Positions 1 through 7,133 are shown, counted from the stretch's first letter. The stretch is DNA of 13,091 nt from Lentisphaeria bacterium UBA1724 (GCA_002315885.1 DCIO01000095.1:1-13091), one strand, 5' to 3'. A program made the numbers and translations. The notes: generated by a model from the sequence alone, not told the origin.

Positions 1-80
1 TCCTATCGGTCCTATCGGTCCTATCCGTCCTATCCGTCCTATCGGTCCTATCGGTCCTATCCGTCCTATCCGTCCTATCA
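1..80. repeat. 9-bp tandem array running over the mnmA stop codon
   Basis: Eight perfect-length 9-bp units (TCCTATCGG or TCCTATCCG on the plus strand) are followed by a partial unit, TCCTATCA. The two variants alternate in pairs (GG, GG, CG, CG, then the same again), so there is a 36-bp higher-order period. The last partial unit contains the mnmA stop codon (tca at 78-80, TGA on the minus strand). Read on in the mnmA frame, each unit supplies another TAG stop. The array is cut by the window edge, so its full length is unknown. Confidence 0.97.
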
Positions 81-1154
81 GGCTTTTGCCTGAATGATAT
101 ATCCTCCGCCCAGGAGGATGTCGTTGTCATAGAATACCGCGGCTTGTCCTGGAGCGACGCCGCAGATTCCCTGTGGGAATTCTGCATGGACGGTGTCGGG
201 TCCCGTTGGGGTCAAGAGGCATGGCACGGGCTTCTGGACGGAGCGCGCCTTAAGCAGGCACTCCCGTGGTGCATCTAGTCCCGGGATGGACACCCAGTTC
301 ATCTGGTCGGCATCCAGCTGGTGGTGCATGACCACTTCGTGCTTGCCCAGGACTACCTGGTTTTTGCAGGGACGGATTTCCGTGACATAGAGGGGCTGTG
401 TGGAGGCCACGCCCAGGCCCTTGCGCTGTCCGATGGTGTATTTCCAGTAGCCTGTGTGCTTGCCCAGGACTTTCCCGGTCTCCGCATCCACGATATCTCC
501 GATTTGGTCATCTTCGCCGATGAGTTCGCTGATGTCGCCGGTATAGAAGTCCTGGCTATCGTGCTTGTCCGCCACCGCCAGTCCGAAGGAACGTGCCAAA
601 TCTCGGACTTCTTCCTTGGTCATGGCACCCAGTGGGAAGAGTTGCCTTGACAGTTGTTCCTGTGAGAGTCTACATAGAAAATACGATTGATCTTTGATGG
701 TATCCGTGGCTCGCAGGAGCTGCATGCGACCATCGGGGGATTTTTCGATGCGTGCGTAGTGTCCTGTGGCGAAGCAGTCGTATTGGATGCCCGCCTGGCG
801 TGCCATTTCGGGGAGCATCCCGAATTTCATGGCGGCGTTGCAGCGCACGCAGGGATTGGGCGTGCGTCCTGCCAGGTACTCCGAACGGAAGTATCCGATG
901 ATTTTCTCCTCGTATTGATGGGAGCAATCGAAGGCGTAGAAGGGAATCCCCAGTTGGTCGCAAATCTGTCTTGCGGTCTCTTTGGCGACGGCGTCATTGG
1001 GACCATAGCAACCTGTGTTGTCCCCGCCTTTGTAGGGAGCATCCGGACGCCAAAGCGCCATGGAGACACCAATCACTTCGTGCCCCTGGGATTTCAGTAA
1101 CGCCGCGACCGTGGAAGAATCCACGCCGCCACTCATGCCGACGATAATTTTCAT
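78..1154 (-). CDS. mnmA: tRNA-specific 2-thiouridylase MnmA
   Basis: This cytosolic enzyme thiolates U34 of tRNA-Lys, -Glu and -Gln, using ATP to adenylate the uridine and sulfur delivered as a persulfide. At 358 residues it has normal family length. Visible motifs are the PP-loop SGGVDSS at residues 8-14, the NPCVRCN motif with Cys102 and Cys105, ATGHYAR near 129-134, KDQSYFL near 154-160, and the YTIGQRKGLG block of the central domain. The usual second catalytic cysteine, found in a DSQ(E/D)ICF-like motif, is absent: here the motif reads DSQDFYTGD, with Tyr204 at the expected cysteine position. The start is the ATG at 1152-1154, which begins exactly at the family's usual N-terminus. I see no clear Shine-Dalgarno sequence before it. 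The gene is 81 bp downstream of hipA and is probably transcribed separately. Its 3' end runs into the 9-bp repeat array. Confidence 0.96.
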   Translation of the reverse strand: MKIIVGMSGGVDSSTVAALLKSQGHEVIGVSMALWRPDAPYKGGDNTGCYGPNDAVAKETARQICDQLGIPFYAFDCSHQYEEKIIGYFRSEYLAGRTPNPCVRCNAAMKFGMLPEMARQAGIQYDCFATGHYARIEKSPDGRMQLLRATDTIKDQSYFLCRLSQEQLSRQLFPLGAMTKEEVRDLARSFGLAVADKHDSQDFYTGDISELIGEDDQIGDIVDAETGKVLGKHTGYWKYTIGQRKGLGVASTQPLYVTEIRPCKNQVVLGKHEVVMHHQLDADQMNWVSIPGLDAPRECLLKARSVQKPVPCLLTPTGPDTVHAEFPQGICGVAPGQAAVFYDNDILLGGGYIIQAKA

Positions 1155-1192
1155 AGGGTTGTGGTATGCTCTATTATTCGAGAAGGGGGATT

Positions 1193-1219
1193 GTGGAGTG
1201 TCCGGACTTTAGACTCCAC
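1193..1219. other. Inverted repeat between hipA and mnmA
   Basis: The arms GTGGAGT (1193-1199) and ACTCCAC (1213-1219) are perfectly complementary and enclose a 13-base loop that itself contains the palindrome TCCGGA. On the minus strand no T-run follows, so a classical rho-independent terminator is not supported. It could be a weak hipA terminator or part of the mnmA leader. The neighbouring 1220-1235 is AT-rich. Confidence 0.5.
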
Positions 1220-1235
1220 TTTAATTAAATTAACC

Positions 1236-2477
1236 TCAAAAGCGGAAAGCGGACCGCATTCTTTCTTGTTCCGTACGGGAAAGATTGGCCTTCTGGGCAT
1301 AAGAACAGAATTGCGCCGCAGTATTCCTGATTCGTTTCAGCATGGTCTCTGCTGCGCTATGGGATAGCCGGAACATCGGAGCTATTTCCATGACAAGATC
1401 AAAATCCAACGCATTGTCGATGTCGGAAATATTCAACGATAATCCCGTTCCCTCTGGATTGGGATTGAGGTCGTATGCCGGACTCAAACGCCATCCCTGT
1501 TTGGATAGCAGAAAACCATGATTCCGCAAGTGGTCGTCCGTATTGGAAATGGCAACCGAGAATGCGATCCTGCGCCATAATTCGGGCAGATCATCCTGTG
1601 GTTTTGCACCGTATTGCGTCAGAAATTGTGCAAGTTCAAGATAGCTGGCACCTCCTTCCGCGTCGGCTCCGTCTGTTTTCCCGAGTAGTGTCATTGCAGA
1701 GGCAAAGTGAATGCGCCTTTGTTCCAACCGATCAAAACGCTTTACCAGAAAAGTAGCCCCGTATTGAGAGAACTTTTCGAGGCGGCACTCGGGGACACTC
1801 AATCCCGCATCACGTGCCATTAGCATCACGGCATATTCCCATGCGGAGACATTGGATTCGTCGTGATGACTCGGGAACTTGGCAATCCACAAATTTCCAT
1901 CCTGGTCACTGACATTTGCTTTTGGACGGGCGCCGCCTAAGGAAGATCCAGGAGCAATCAGCATGGAAAGCCACTTTTCATGGTCGCTATCGATGTCTTC
2001 CCGTTCGACATGGCGGCAGGCCGCTTCCAGTTCCCGAAGGCTAGTCCATGGCGGAGCGGCCATCAACTGATTATGATTCTGAAATTCACTATCCAGGGAG
2101 GATTTAAAGCGCAAAGCACCCATTCTGGTTTCATCAAAGACCCCTAAGAGATAATCCGATTCCATCAGCTTTTTCGGATTCTCCCCAACGCGTTTTGCCC
2201 GGAGAGCTTCACGACGCTGCATCAGCTTGCGTCCCCAGCGATCCGGCGCTGAATCCATAAAGAGACCGAAATTCGCTTTGTCCGTGAATTGTGCTCCGGC
2301 ATAGAATTGCAAATCAGGATCCAACGATGGTAGGGCGGGCTGATTCAAAAAAGCAGGCTCAAACGCAAAGGAAAAGAGTTCTTTCCCGCGGATTATCTGT
2401 GTTGAGAGAGTTCCCAACAGAACAGGATCGTTTGCCGAAAGATGGTCAAAATAGACAAGAATATCTTTTCTACTCAT
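1236..2477 (-). CDS. hipA: HipA-family serine/threonine kinase toxin
   Basis: HipA proteins are Ser/Thr kinases of the PI3/4-kinase-like fold. E. coli HipA phosphorylates glutamyl-tRNA synthetase and causes dormancy; the target here is unknown. At 413 residues it is near full family length. The N-terminal HipA domain includes GLFMDSAPDRWGRKLM (71-86). The kinase part shows the flexible nucleotide loop GSSLGGARPKA (177-187), an ATP-binding lysine candidate in WIAKF (Lys200), the catalytic loop SNTDDHLRNHGF (311-322, Asp314 the likely catalytic base) and the metal-binding PAYDLNP (333-339, Asp336). No core residue appears lost, so the toxin looks active. Its ATG overlaps the hipB stop by 4 bp (ATGA at 2474-2477), implying translational coupling. 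Sampled GC is near 50%, below the right-hand genes, which fits acquisition by transfer. Confidence 0.94.
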   Translation of the reverse strand: MSRKDILVYFDHLSANDPVLLGTLSTQIIRGKELFSFAFEPAFLNQPALPSLDPDLQFYAGAQFTDKANFGLFMDSAPDRWGRKLMQRREALRAKRVGENPKKLMESDYLLGVFDETRMGALRFKSSLDSEFQNHNQLMAAPPWTSLRELEAACRHVEREDIDSDHEKWLSMLIAPGSSLGGARPKANVSDQDGNLWIAKFPSHHDESNVSAWEYAVMLMARDAGLSVPECRLEKFSQYGATFLVKRFDRLEQRRIHFASAMTLLGKTDGADAEGGASYLELAQFLTQYGAKPQDDLPELWRRIAFSVAISNTDDHLRNHGFLLSKQGWRLSPAYDLNPNPEGTGLSLNISDIDNALDFDLVMEIAPMFRLSHSAAETMLKRIRNTAAQFCSYAQKANLSRTEQERMRSAFRF

Positions 2478-2794
2478 TCTTCACCCTTCTTGCTGGCTCG
2501 ACGGCGGGTTTTTAACCCCAAATCCTGCAACTTGTGCCCGAGTTCATCGTCTGCTGCAACTTTCAATATGTCCCGCTCCAGACCAAGGGTCACCAGGACC
2601 TGAATGTAGTTTCCAAGAGAAACCGATGGAGAACCTTTCTCAATCTGCGTCAAAGTCACCACGCTGATTCCGGCACGCTCGGAGGTCAGTTTTGCTGTGA
2701 CATCCCGACGCAAGCGCGCCATGCGGATGTTCTCACCGAACTCCTTCAGGATTGCAACTGTTTTCGGAAACAAAGGCGGCGTTCTTTTGGGCAT
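2474..2794 (-). CDS. hipB: HipB-like XRE-family antitoxin / autorepressor
   Basis: This 106-residue protein has a Cro/C1-type helix-turn-helix. The stretch from about residue 20 (GENIRMARLRRDVTAKLTSERAG) to IEKGSPSVSLGNY near 51-63 shows the typical five-helix pattern, with the recognition-helix region around SVVTLTQIEKG (44-54). The C-terminus is short and basic (KTRRRASKKGEE). In known HipBA pairs, HipB binds HipA, neutralises it and represses the operon. The order antitoxin then toxin and the 4-bp overlap with hipA support the same role. The start ATG at 2792-2794 is preceded by only a purine-rich AAGAGAAAG stretch. The N-terminal segment before the HTH is slightly longer than a minimal HipB. 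Specificity for this HipA is inferred from adjacency. Confidence 0.9.
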   Translation of the reverse strand: MPKRTPPLFPKTVAILKEFGENIRMARLRRDVTAKLTSERAGISVVTLTQIEKGSPSVSLGNYIQVLVTLGLERDILKVAADDELGHKLQDLGLKTRRRASKKGEE

Positions 2795-2811
2795 ATTCTT
2801 TCTCTTGTTGT

Positions 2812-2880
2812 TGGTTAACTATAAATAAAATAATATTTTTTTATAAAAAATCAAGTTTTATTTTGTGTTTATGTGGTTGT
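2812..2880 (-). promoter_or_regulatory. AT-rich probable promoter/operator region of hipBA
   Basis: The bases upstream of hipB are extremely AT-rich compared with the rest of the window. On the minus strand a TTGATT hexamer lies 13 bp before TATTAT, a shorter spacing than ideal. Imperfectly inverted ATAAATAAAAT and ATTTTGTGTTTAT segments flank the region and could be antitoxin operators. Position and composition suggest the hipBA promoter, but I cannot fix the exact boxes. Confidence 0.35.
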
Positions 2881-2969
2881 AAAGGTGTCCCCGCGAAACG
2901 AACCAAATCTCCCCCAATAACTGACGATTCATAAATTGATGGGGGAAAACTATTCCCTTTCTTTTTTGT

Positions 2970-2990
2970 GTATTTTGTGGAAGAAAATAC
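2970..2990. other. Inverted repeat just downstream of the protease gene
   Basis: GTATTTT (2970-2976) and AAAATAC (2984-2990) form a perfect 7-bp AT-rich stem with a 7-base loop, starting 7 bp past the protease stop codon. A second small stem, GGGAA/TTCCC, lies at 2943-2957. On the minus strand neither is followed by a clean T-run, so a termination role for the protease transcript is possible but weak. The rest of 2881-2969 shows no gene or other recognised element. Confidence 0.35.
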
Positions 2991-2996
2991 GTGGTC

Positions 2997-5900
2997 CTAC
3001 GGAACAAGGATAGTATCCTTTGGGATATATCGCCAGAGTGCGCGATTAGCGGGCATATCCTGAGGAGGCAGGATTTGGAATACGCCGTCCTTTTCTTCGT
3101 AGAGGGTATCGTTGCCATCCATCTTGTGTGTGAATGTGGTCCCTAGGAAGTGAATGCCCTTCTTCAAGGTCAAAGTGGGAGGATCCTCTCCCCATCCGGA
3201 AAGTGTGATGGTGTTTTTCTGTTTTGCTTTCACCCAGTATCCCACTCCTGGCAGGAAGCAATCCGAGGCAAACTTGACGAAAGCGCCGTCTTTCCAGGAA
3301 TAGGCCTCGGAGACCCCCAGGCTTGTGGGGGTGATTCCTTGGAGGGAGATGGCGAGTGGTTGCCAGCCTTCCCGTAACGAAATTGTGGTTTTCTCCTGAT
3401 AGGTTGGGGCGACCATCACCCGCTTCCAGGAGGTCTGGGTTGTGGGGGTATCCATTATGAATTCCAGGCATGTCTCCCGTTCGGTATTGTCATCCGCGGT
3501 TATGCAGATGGTTGTGGTCTCAAGGGGAGTATTGCTGGTGAACGCGATGTCCGCGTAGCCATTTCCCTGGCGCATTCCCACGCAGTTGTCACTGCATCCT
3601 TTTGCCTGCCAGTCGGAAGGAAGTAGTATGCGTAGGACGGGTGTTTTTCCCGCGTCGGTCATTGCCAGGGCGATTTCCTTCCCGTATCCAGGCAGGTAGG
3701 TGCGTTGGATGGCAGGGAATACGGGTGCCAGATTGGCATTTGCGATCCAATTGATGACGGTTTCGTAGAATGCGTCGTCCTCTGCGTCTGTTGCGGAGAC
3801 CGCCAGGGCCTGGCATTCCAGGTAATTTGCCATCCAAGTGAGCATTGTTCCGGCCTGTGTACCATCGCAGGTATATCCCACCAGATCCGCCAGGGAATAC
3901 GCCAGGAATTCGCTTTGTTCGCCTGCATAGGTCACATATTGCTCGCCTTGGCGGAGTTCCATGACGGCGCCGATGGAATGTGCGACCATCCAACGGACAA
4001 AGGCGGTCTGTTCAGGCTCGGGAAGATGGGGTGTGGCATCGCTGTATTTCCAGGGAATGTAGAGTTGTGTCGGGTCACCATTGGATAGGGTCCCGCAATT
4101 GGCGGGGAAGCCATCGGAGAGATCCACGCCGTTGGCGTTGTATGCCACGCCGTTGGCATATCCATCGGGATTGAAGACGGGCACAAGCCAGACCACGCAA
4201 TTCTCCAACCACTGTCGTGCGCCGGCATCTGCGCCGGAGACGCCTGCAACCAACGTCTTCAGGACTTTCTGTGCCAGCAATAGCGCCTGTGGTTCGTCGC
4301 CGTGGACTTCCGATAACAGCAGGAGGTTTGGCACTGCGGCGCCTTCCTCTGTCAGGGAGATTCGCACGCCGGAAATGGGTGTGCCGTTCACGGAAGTGCC
4401 GATGGTGGTGGGGCGGATGTACGGCCAGTAATCATGGCAGAGGGTATCCAGGTAGTCGCAGATGTCAAGGAATGCAAGGGACTCAAGGGACGCAAGGGAC
4501 TCAAGGGACTCGAGACTCTCTTGGCTGGCATTTTCAACGCATTCAGGCGGGTCGGTCTTTTCCTGCCATTCTGCGATGGCGCGCTCCCGCACCGCCAGCA
4601 TCTGCGGGGCATTCTCATTTTCGGGGTTGTAGCATGCCTGCCAGAATTCCAGCCATTGGGACATCTCCCGGTTGGTGATTTTCCCGTCACCGTCCGCATC
4701 CAGGTCAACTGTGATTTTCTTTTCAAGATAGGGGCCAGAACCATCCAAGACTCTGGCGGATGCTCCAAGTAAGATTGCGGAGCCATCCTGGAGGGTGAAA
4801 ATGCCGTCTGAGTTGGTTCGTCCGCTGGTGATGCCTTCCTCGGTTTCAATGCTAATTGCGCAATTGGGCACGGGACGTGGGGATTCTGCATCGAATCCCG
4901 TGATGGTGATATTAGCGGAACCATCTGTTTGCAAGGCGAAAGCGATATTCAGTGGTGCCTGTGGGCCGACATGGAGGACTGCAGTGGGATCGCCGTATAG
5001 TGCCATTTCCCAGGCGTGCAAGACGCCCGTGGCGGCATCGTAGCTTCCTTTCCCACCTGGGCTGCCGGCTGCTCTGTAATCATCTAGGTAATTGATGCAG
5101 AAAGTCACTGCGGCATTGAGGGAATGGAGTTCGTATGCGCCCTGTGTGGTCAGTCGCGTGGTGGAGCGGTTGTCGGATAGATCGGTGGTAAAGGTCTCGA
5201 TTTGTCGGATGGGTGGATTCCAGTATGTCTCGTTGCTGGAGAGTGCCGCGCCTACGACGCCGCCTAGAGAATTGGAGTTTTCGAAGAAGGACTGCCCCAG
5301 GGAATGAACGGAATGGGTGGTTGAACCGCATCCAGTGAAATCGGAGGCGGAATAGTGGTCCAGATTTCCCGTGTAGCAAACGGGTGCCATGATAAAGGGG
5401 AGCATCCCCTGGTTGTTCAGTGCCTTGGCATTTGCGCTGGCGAATGTGGTGGTGGTGAATCTCGTGCAGTTGCCGTGTCCTAGATAGAGCAGTATGGAGG
5501 CACCTGTATTGAGTGCGGTGGATACATTGGCTGCCGTGGGATTGTTTGCGGCATATAATTCCGTAGAGAGGTCTCGTTGGATGATTCCTGCAGAATCCAG
5601 TGCACTCGCCTGTCCCTGGATAATGGCAGTGTCTGTCTTGCCTTTATAGGGCCAGTATTTTGACTTGTCGCTTGAGCCGATATAGACTCCCTTTTGTGTC
5701 CAGGTGTTGTTCTGGTAGGCACCGTGTTCGTAATACATGGAGTTCTGAAGGACGTTCTCCAGGAAATCCAGAGTGGGTGCTGGAATTCGTCCCAGGAATA
5801 CATCCATGTAGCCCTTGTCGTATTCTCCTTCCAGGAGTGCGTATGGTGTATCCGTTGCCACGCCGGTATACACTGGGGACCCTTTTGTCATTTTGGAGCC

Positions 5901-6947
5901 GTGCTGCCAGGGGGGGATGAAAGAATAATCACCCAGGAGAAGCAGGTGCGTCATGCCCTCTGCGTATTGCTGTTGGCTCCAGGCCAGGATATTATCCCTG
6001 CCTTCGCCAGTCTCCGAGGGATACTTTGCGACATTCACCGTCCAGCCCACGCTCTCTTTCCAGACAACGAATTCCTTCAGGATTTCGGAGTCTTTCCAGT
6101 CATCCGGGACCAGGATGGAGAGGTTCCCGACGATGGGGGCGTCTTCGCCACGGAAAGAGTCGCTGTTGACAAATTGTGTGAGCTGGAGTTGTGCGAAATC
6201 CGACTGGGAGGAAAGTATCGCTGGTGTGGTGGAGTCCGAGCGGAGGACAATTTCGCAACGGGTTACCACTTGGACGGCGTTGTTATCCGCATCATATTGG
6301 AAGGGCGAGAAGAGGATGCCGTTCCCCTGGATGCCTCGGATTTGGTAGGAGGATGCCACGAAGGCATTCTGTGCGGGGTAGTTGCCTGCCTGGGGGGCGT
6401 AGACTTCTTCCGAGGGGATAATTTCCGGTGGTTCCTGGGTACGGAGGTAGGGTCCTCGGGCGGGAAGTGGTCGGCAGTCGGCAAGCAGGGCGGTCTCCTG
6501 GTTGAGCACTTCGATGGCGAGGGTGCTGCCGGGCGTTGCGCCGTATGCCAGATGGTAACTTGGCAGGGATGGCTTTCCTGCTATGTCCAGGCTGTCCGCG
6601 CCGTTAATGGAAATCACTTGCCAGGTGACGCCTTCTGTGTCTTCCAGGGGCGTCACATTATATTCGGGCAGGGTGAATTCCAGGATGGTCTCTTCTGGCG
6701 TGCAGGAGATGACGCGGAACGGGGAGGGGGCATTGGCGGACCCAATATGGGTGACGGTGGGAACGGGGTGGGCAGACGAAAAGTGCAACGGTGCGAAGGA
6801 TGGCGTCGGGGAGGGCGCGTGGGGCGTGGTTCCGTAGGAGGCAGTGGGGTGTTGCGGTTGTGGTCCCTCCGGGGCACGGTTGCCCATCCACAGCCACACC
6901 AGAAGCATGGCCAGCAATATCGCTAGGATGGACAAGATTTTACGCAC
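2997..6947 (-). CDS. Membrane-anchored/exported gingipain-type (C25) protease fused to a degenerate M14 carboxypeptidase domain
   Basis: The 1316-residue protein starts with a basic, hydrophobic signal or anchor (residues 2-22, no lipobox Cys), then a Pro/Ser/Thr-rich stretch (25-65) and a gingipain-like propeptide (about 75-265, with GKPSLP). The C25 peptidase domain (about 272-660) has the core lines NLSILVP, HLLLLGDYSFIPP and DVFLGRIPA. Its catalytic dyad appears as His491 (LYLGHGN) and Cys524 (APVCYTGN), 33 residues apart as in RgpB. An Ig-like region follows, then a canonical EF-hand loop (750-761, DADGDGKITNRE), a 9-bp-repeat-encoded ESL linker (810-827) and an M14-like domain (about 835-1110). 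The M14 domain keeps HGDE (His882, Glu885) but lacks other key residues. Two similar beta units close the protein (about 1188-1252 and 1258-1312). The start is GTG, the only usable start after an upstream in-frame stop; there is no clear Shine-Dalgarno. A secreted or surface proteolytic role is inferred. Confidence 0.9.
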   Translation of the reverse strand: MRKILSILAILLAMLLVWLWMGNRAPEGPQPQHPTASYGTTPHAPSPTPSFAPLHFSSAHPVPTVTHIGSANAPSPFRVISCTPEETILEFTLPEYNVTPLEDTEGVTWQVISINGADSLDIAGKPSLPSYHLAYGATPGSTLAIEVLNQETALLADCRPLPARGPYLRTQEPPEIIPSEEVYAPQAGNYPAQNAFVASSYQIRGIQGNGILFSPFQYDADNNAVQVVTRCEIVLRSDSTTPAILSSQSDFAQLQLTQFVNSDSFRGEDAPIVGNLSILVPDDWKDSEILKEFVVWKESVGWTVNVAKYPSETGEGRDNILAWSQQQYAEGMTHLLLLGDYSFIPPWQHGSKMTKGSPVYTGVATDTPYALLEGEYDKGYMDVFLGRIPAPTLDFLENVLQNSMYYEHGAYQNNTWTQKGVYIGSSDKSKYWPYKGKTDTAIIQGQASALDSAGIIQRDLSTELYAANNPTAANVSTALNTGASILLYLGHGNCTRFTTTTFASANAKALNNQGMLPFIMAPVCYTGNLDHYSASDFTGCGSTTHSVHSLGQSFFENSNSLGGVVGAALSSNETYWNPPIRQIETFTTDLSDNRSTTRLTTQGAYELHSLNAAVTFCINYLDDYRAAGSPGGKGSYDAATGVLHAWEMALYGDPTAVLHVGPQAPLNIAFALQTDGSANITITGFDAESPRPVPNCAISIETEEGITSGRTNSDGIFTLQDGSAILLGASARVLDGSGPYLEKKITVDLDADGDGKITNREMSQWLEFWQACYNPENENAPQMLAVRERAIAEWQEKTDPPECVENASQESLESLESLASLESLAFLDICDYLDTLCHDYWPYIRPTTIGTSVNGTPISGVRISLTEEGAAVPNLLLLSEVHGDEPQALLLAQKVLKTLVAGVSGADAGARQWLENCVVWLVPVFNPDGYANGVAYNANGVDLSDGFPANCGTLSNGDPTQLYIPWKYSDATPHLPEPEQTAFVRWMVAHSIGAVMELRQGEQYVTYAGEQSEFLAYSLADLVGYTCDGTQAGTMLTWMANYLECQALAVSATDAEDDAFYETVINWIANANLAPVFPAIQRTYLPGYGKEIALAMTDAGKTPVLRILLPSDWQAKGCSDNCVGMRQGNGYADIAFTSNTPLETTTICITADDNTERETCLEFIMDTPTTQTSWKRVMVAPTYQEKTTISLREGWQPLAISLQGITPTSLGVSEAYSWKDGAFVKFASDCFLPGVGYWVKAKQKNTITLSGWGEDPPTLTLKKGIHFLGTTFTHKMDGNDTLYEEKDGVFQILPPQDMPANRALWRYIPKDTILVP
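4467..4520 (-). repeat. In-frame 9-bp repeat coding an (ESL/ASL)n linker
   Basis: On the minus strand, six 9-bp units (consensus GAGTCCCTT, first and last degenerate) encode ESL-ESL-ESL-ASL-ESL-AFL at residues 810-827 of the protease. They lie between the EF-hand and the M14-like domain. The unit length is a multiple of three, so copy-number changes would keep the frame. The same 9-mer, circularly permuted, forms the intergenic array at 7092-7122. Confidence 0.93.
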
Positions 6948-6996
6948 GATTCTTGATTCTTGATTCTCGATTCTTGATTCTCGATTCTTGATTCGG
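6948..6996. repeat. 7-bp tandem array abutting the protease start codon
   Basis: Seven units of 7 bp on the plus strand read GATTCTT, GATTCTT, GATTCTC, GATTCTT, GATTCTC, GATTCTT, GATTCGG. The array ends exactly at the GTG start codon (6945-6947) of the protease and so occupies the place where a ribosome binding site would lie. No GGAGG-like motif is present in it. Confidence 0.95.
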
Positions 6997-7017
6997 AGAT
7001 TAAGACAATTTAATCTC
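6996..7017. other. Short perfect hairpin upstream of the protease
   Basis: GAGATTAA (6996-7003) and TTAATCTC (7010-7017) form a perfect 8-bp stem with the loop GACAAT. It sits about 50 bp upstream of the protease start, next to the 7-bp array. It could be an operator or part of the 5' leader; no function is established by the sequence. Confidence 0.6.
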
Positions 7018-7031
7018 TAATGGGGTTCCTG

Positions 7032-7070
7032 CCTTTCGGTGCAACGGCGTTCCGCGTTGCCCCGAAAAGG
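7032..7070. other. Large imperfect hairpin (REP-like) in the intergenic region
   Basis: The outer arms CCTTTCGG (7032-7039) and CCGAAAAGG (7062-7070) and the inner arms GCAACG (7041-7046) and CGTTGC (7055-7060) pair, with one mismatch between them and one bulged A. The element resembles a repetitive extragenic palindrome in size and form. Whether it recurs in the genome cannot be seen here. Confidence 0.6.
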
Positions 7071-7071
7071 C

Positions 7072-7094
7072 GGAAGTAATTCCGAATTACTTCC
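7072..7094. other. Perfect 10-bp hairpin
   Basis: GGAAGTAATT (7072-7081) and AATTACTTCC (7085-7094) are perfectly complementary around CCG. It follows directly on the larger hairpin at 7032-7070 and overlaps the start of the 9-bp array at 7092. There is no T-run consistent with termination on the minus strand. Confidence 0.7.
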
Positions 7095-7122
7095 CTTGAG
7101 TCCCTTGAGTCTCTTGAGTCCC
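7092..7122. repeat. 9-bp tandem array matching the protease linker repeat
   Basis: The units are TCCCTTGAG, TCCCTTGAG, TCTCTTGAG and a partial TCCC. This is the same 9-mer, circularly permuted, as the GAGTCCCTT unit that encodes the ESL linker inside the protease gene 2.6 kb away. Confidence 0.92.
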
Positions 7123-7133
7123 AAAGATTACGA

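Noticed and set aside
1..80. Possible CRISPR array
   Set aside because: The unit is 9 bp with no spacers between copies. It is a short tandem repeat.
2943..2969. Plus-strand terminator (GGGAA/TTCCC stem followed by a T-rich run)
   Set aside because: The stem is only 5 bp and no plus-strand gene lies upstream for it to terminate.
5694..6926. A 410-residue plus-strand open frame opposite the protease N-terminal half
   Set aside because: The minus-strand protein carries propeptide and C25 motifs through this whole stretch; the plus frame is Gly/Val-rich with no motif.
6879..6947. Lipoprotein signal in the protease
   Set aside because: The hydrophobic N-terminus (residues 2-22) is not followed by a Cys-containing lipobox, so a signal peptide or membrane anchor is the better reading.
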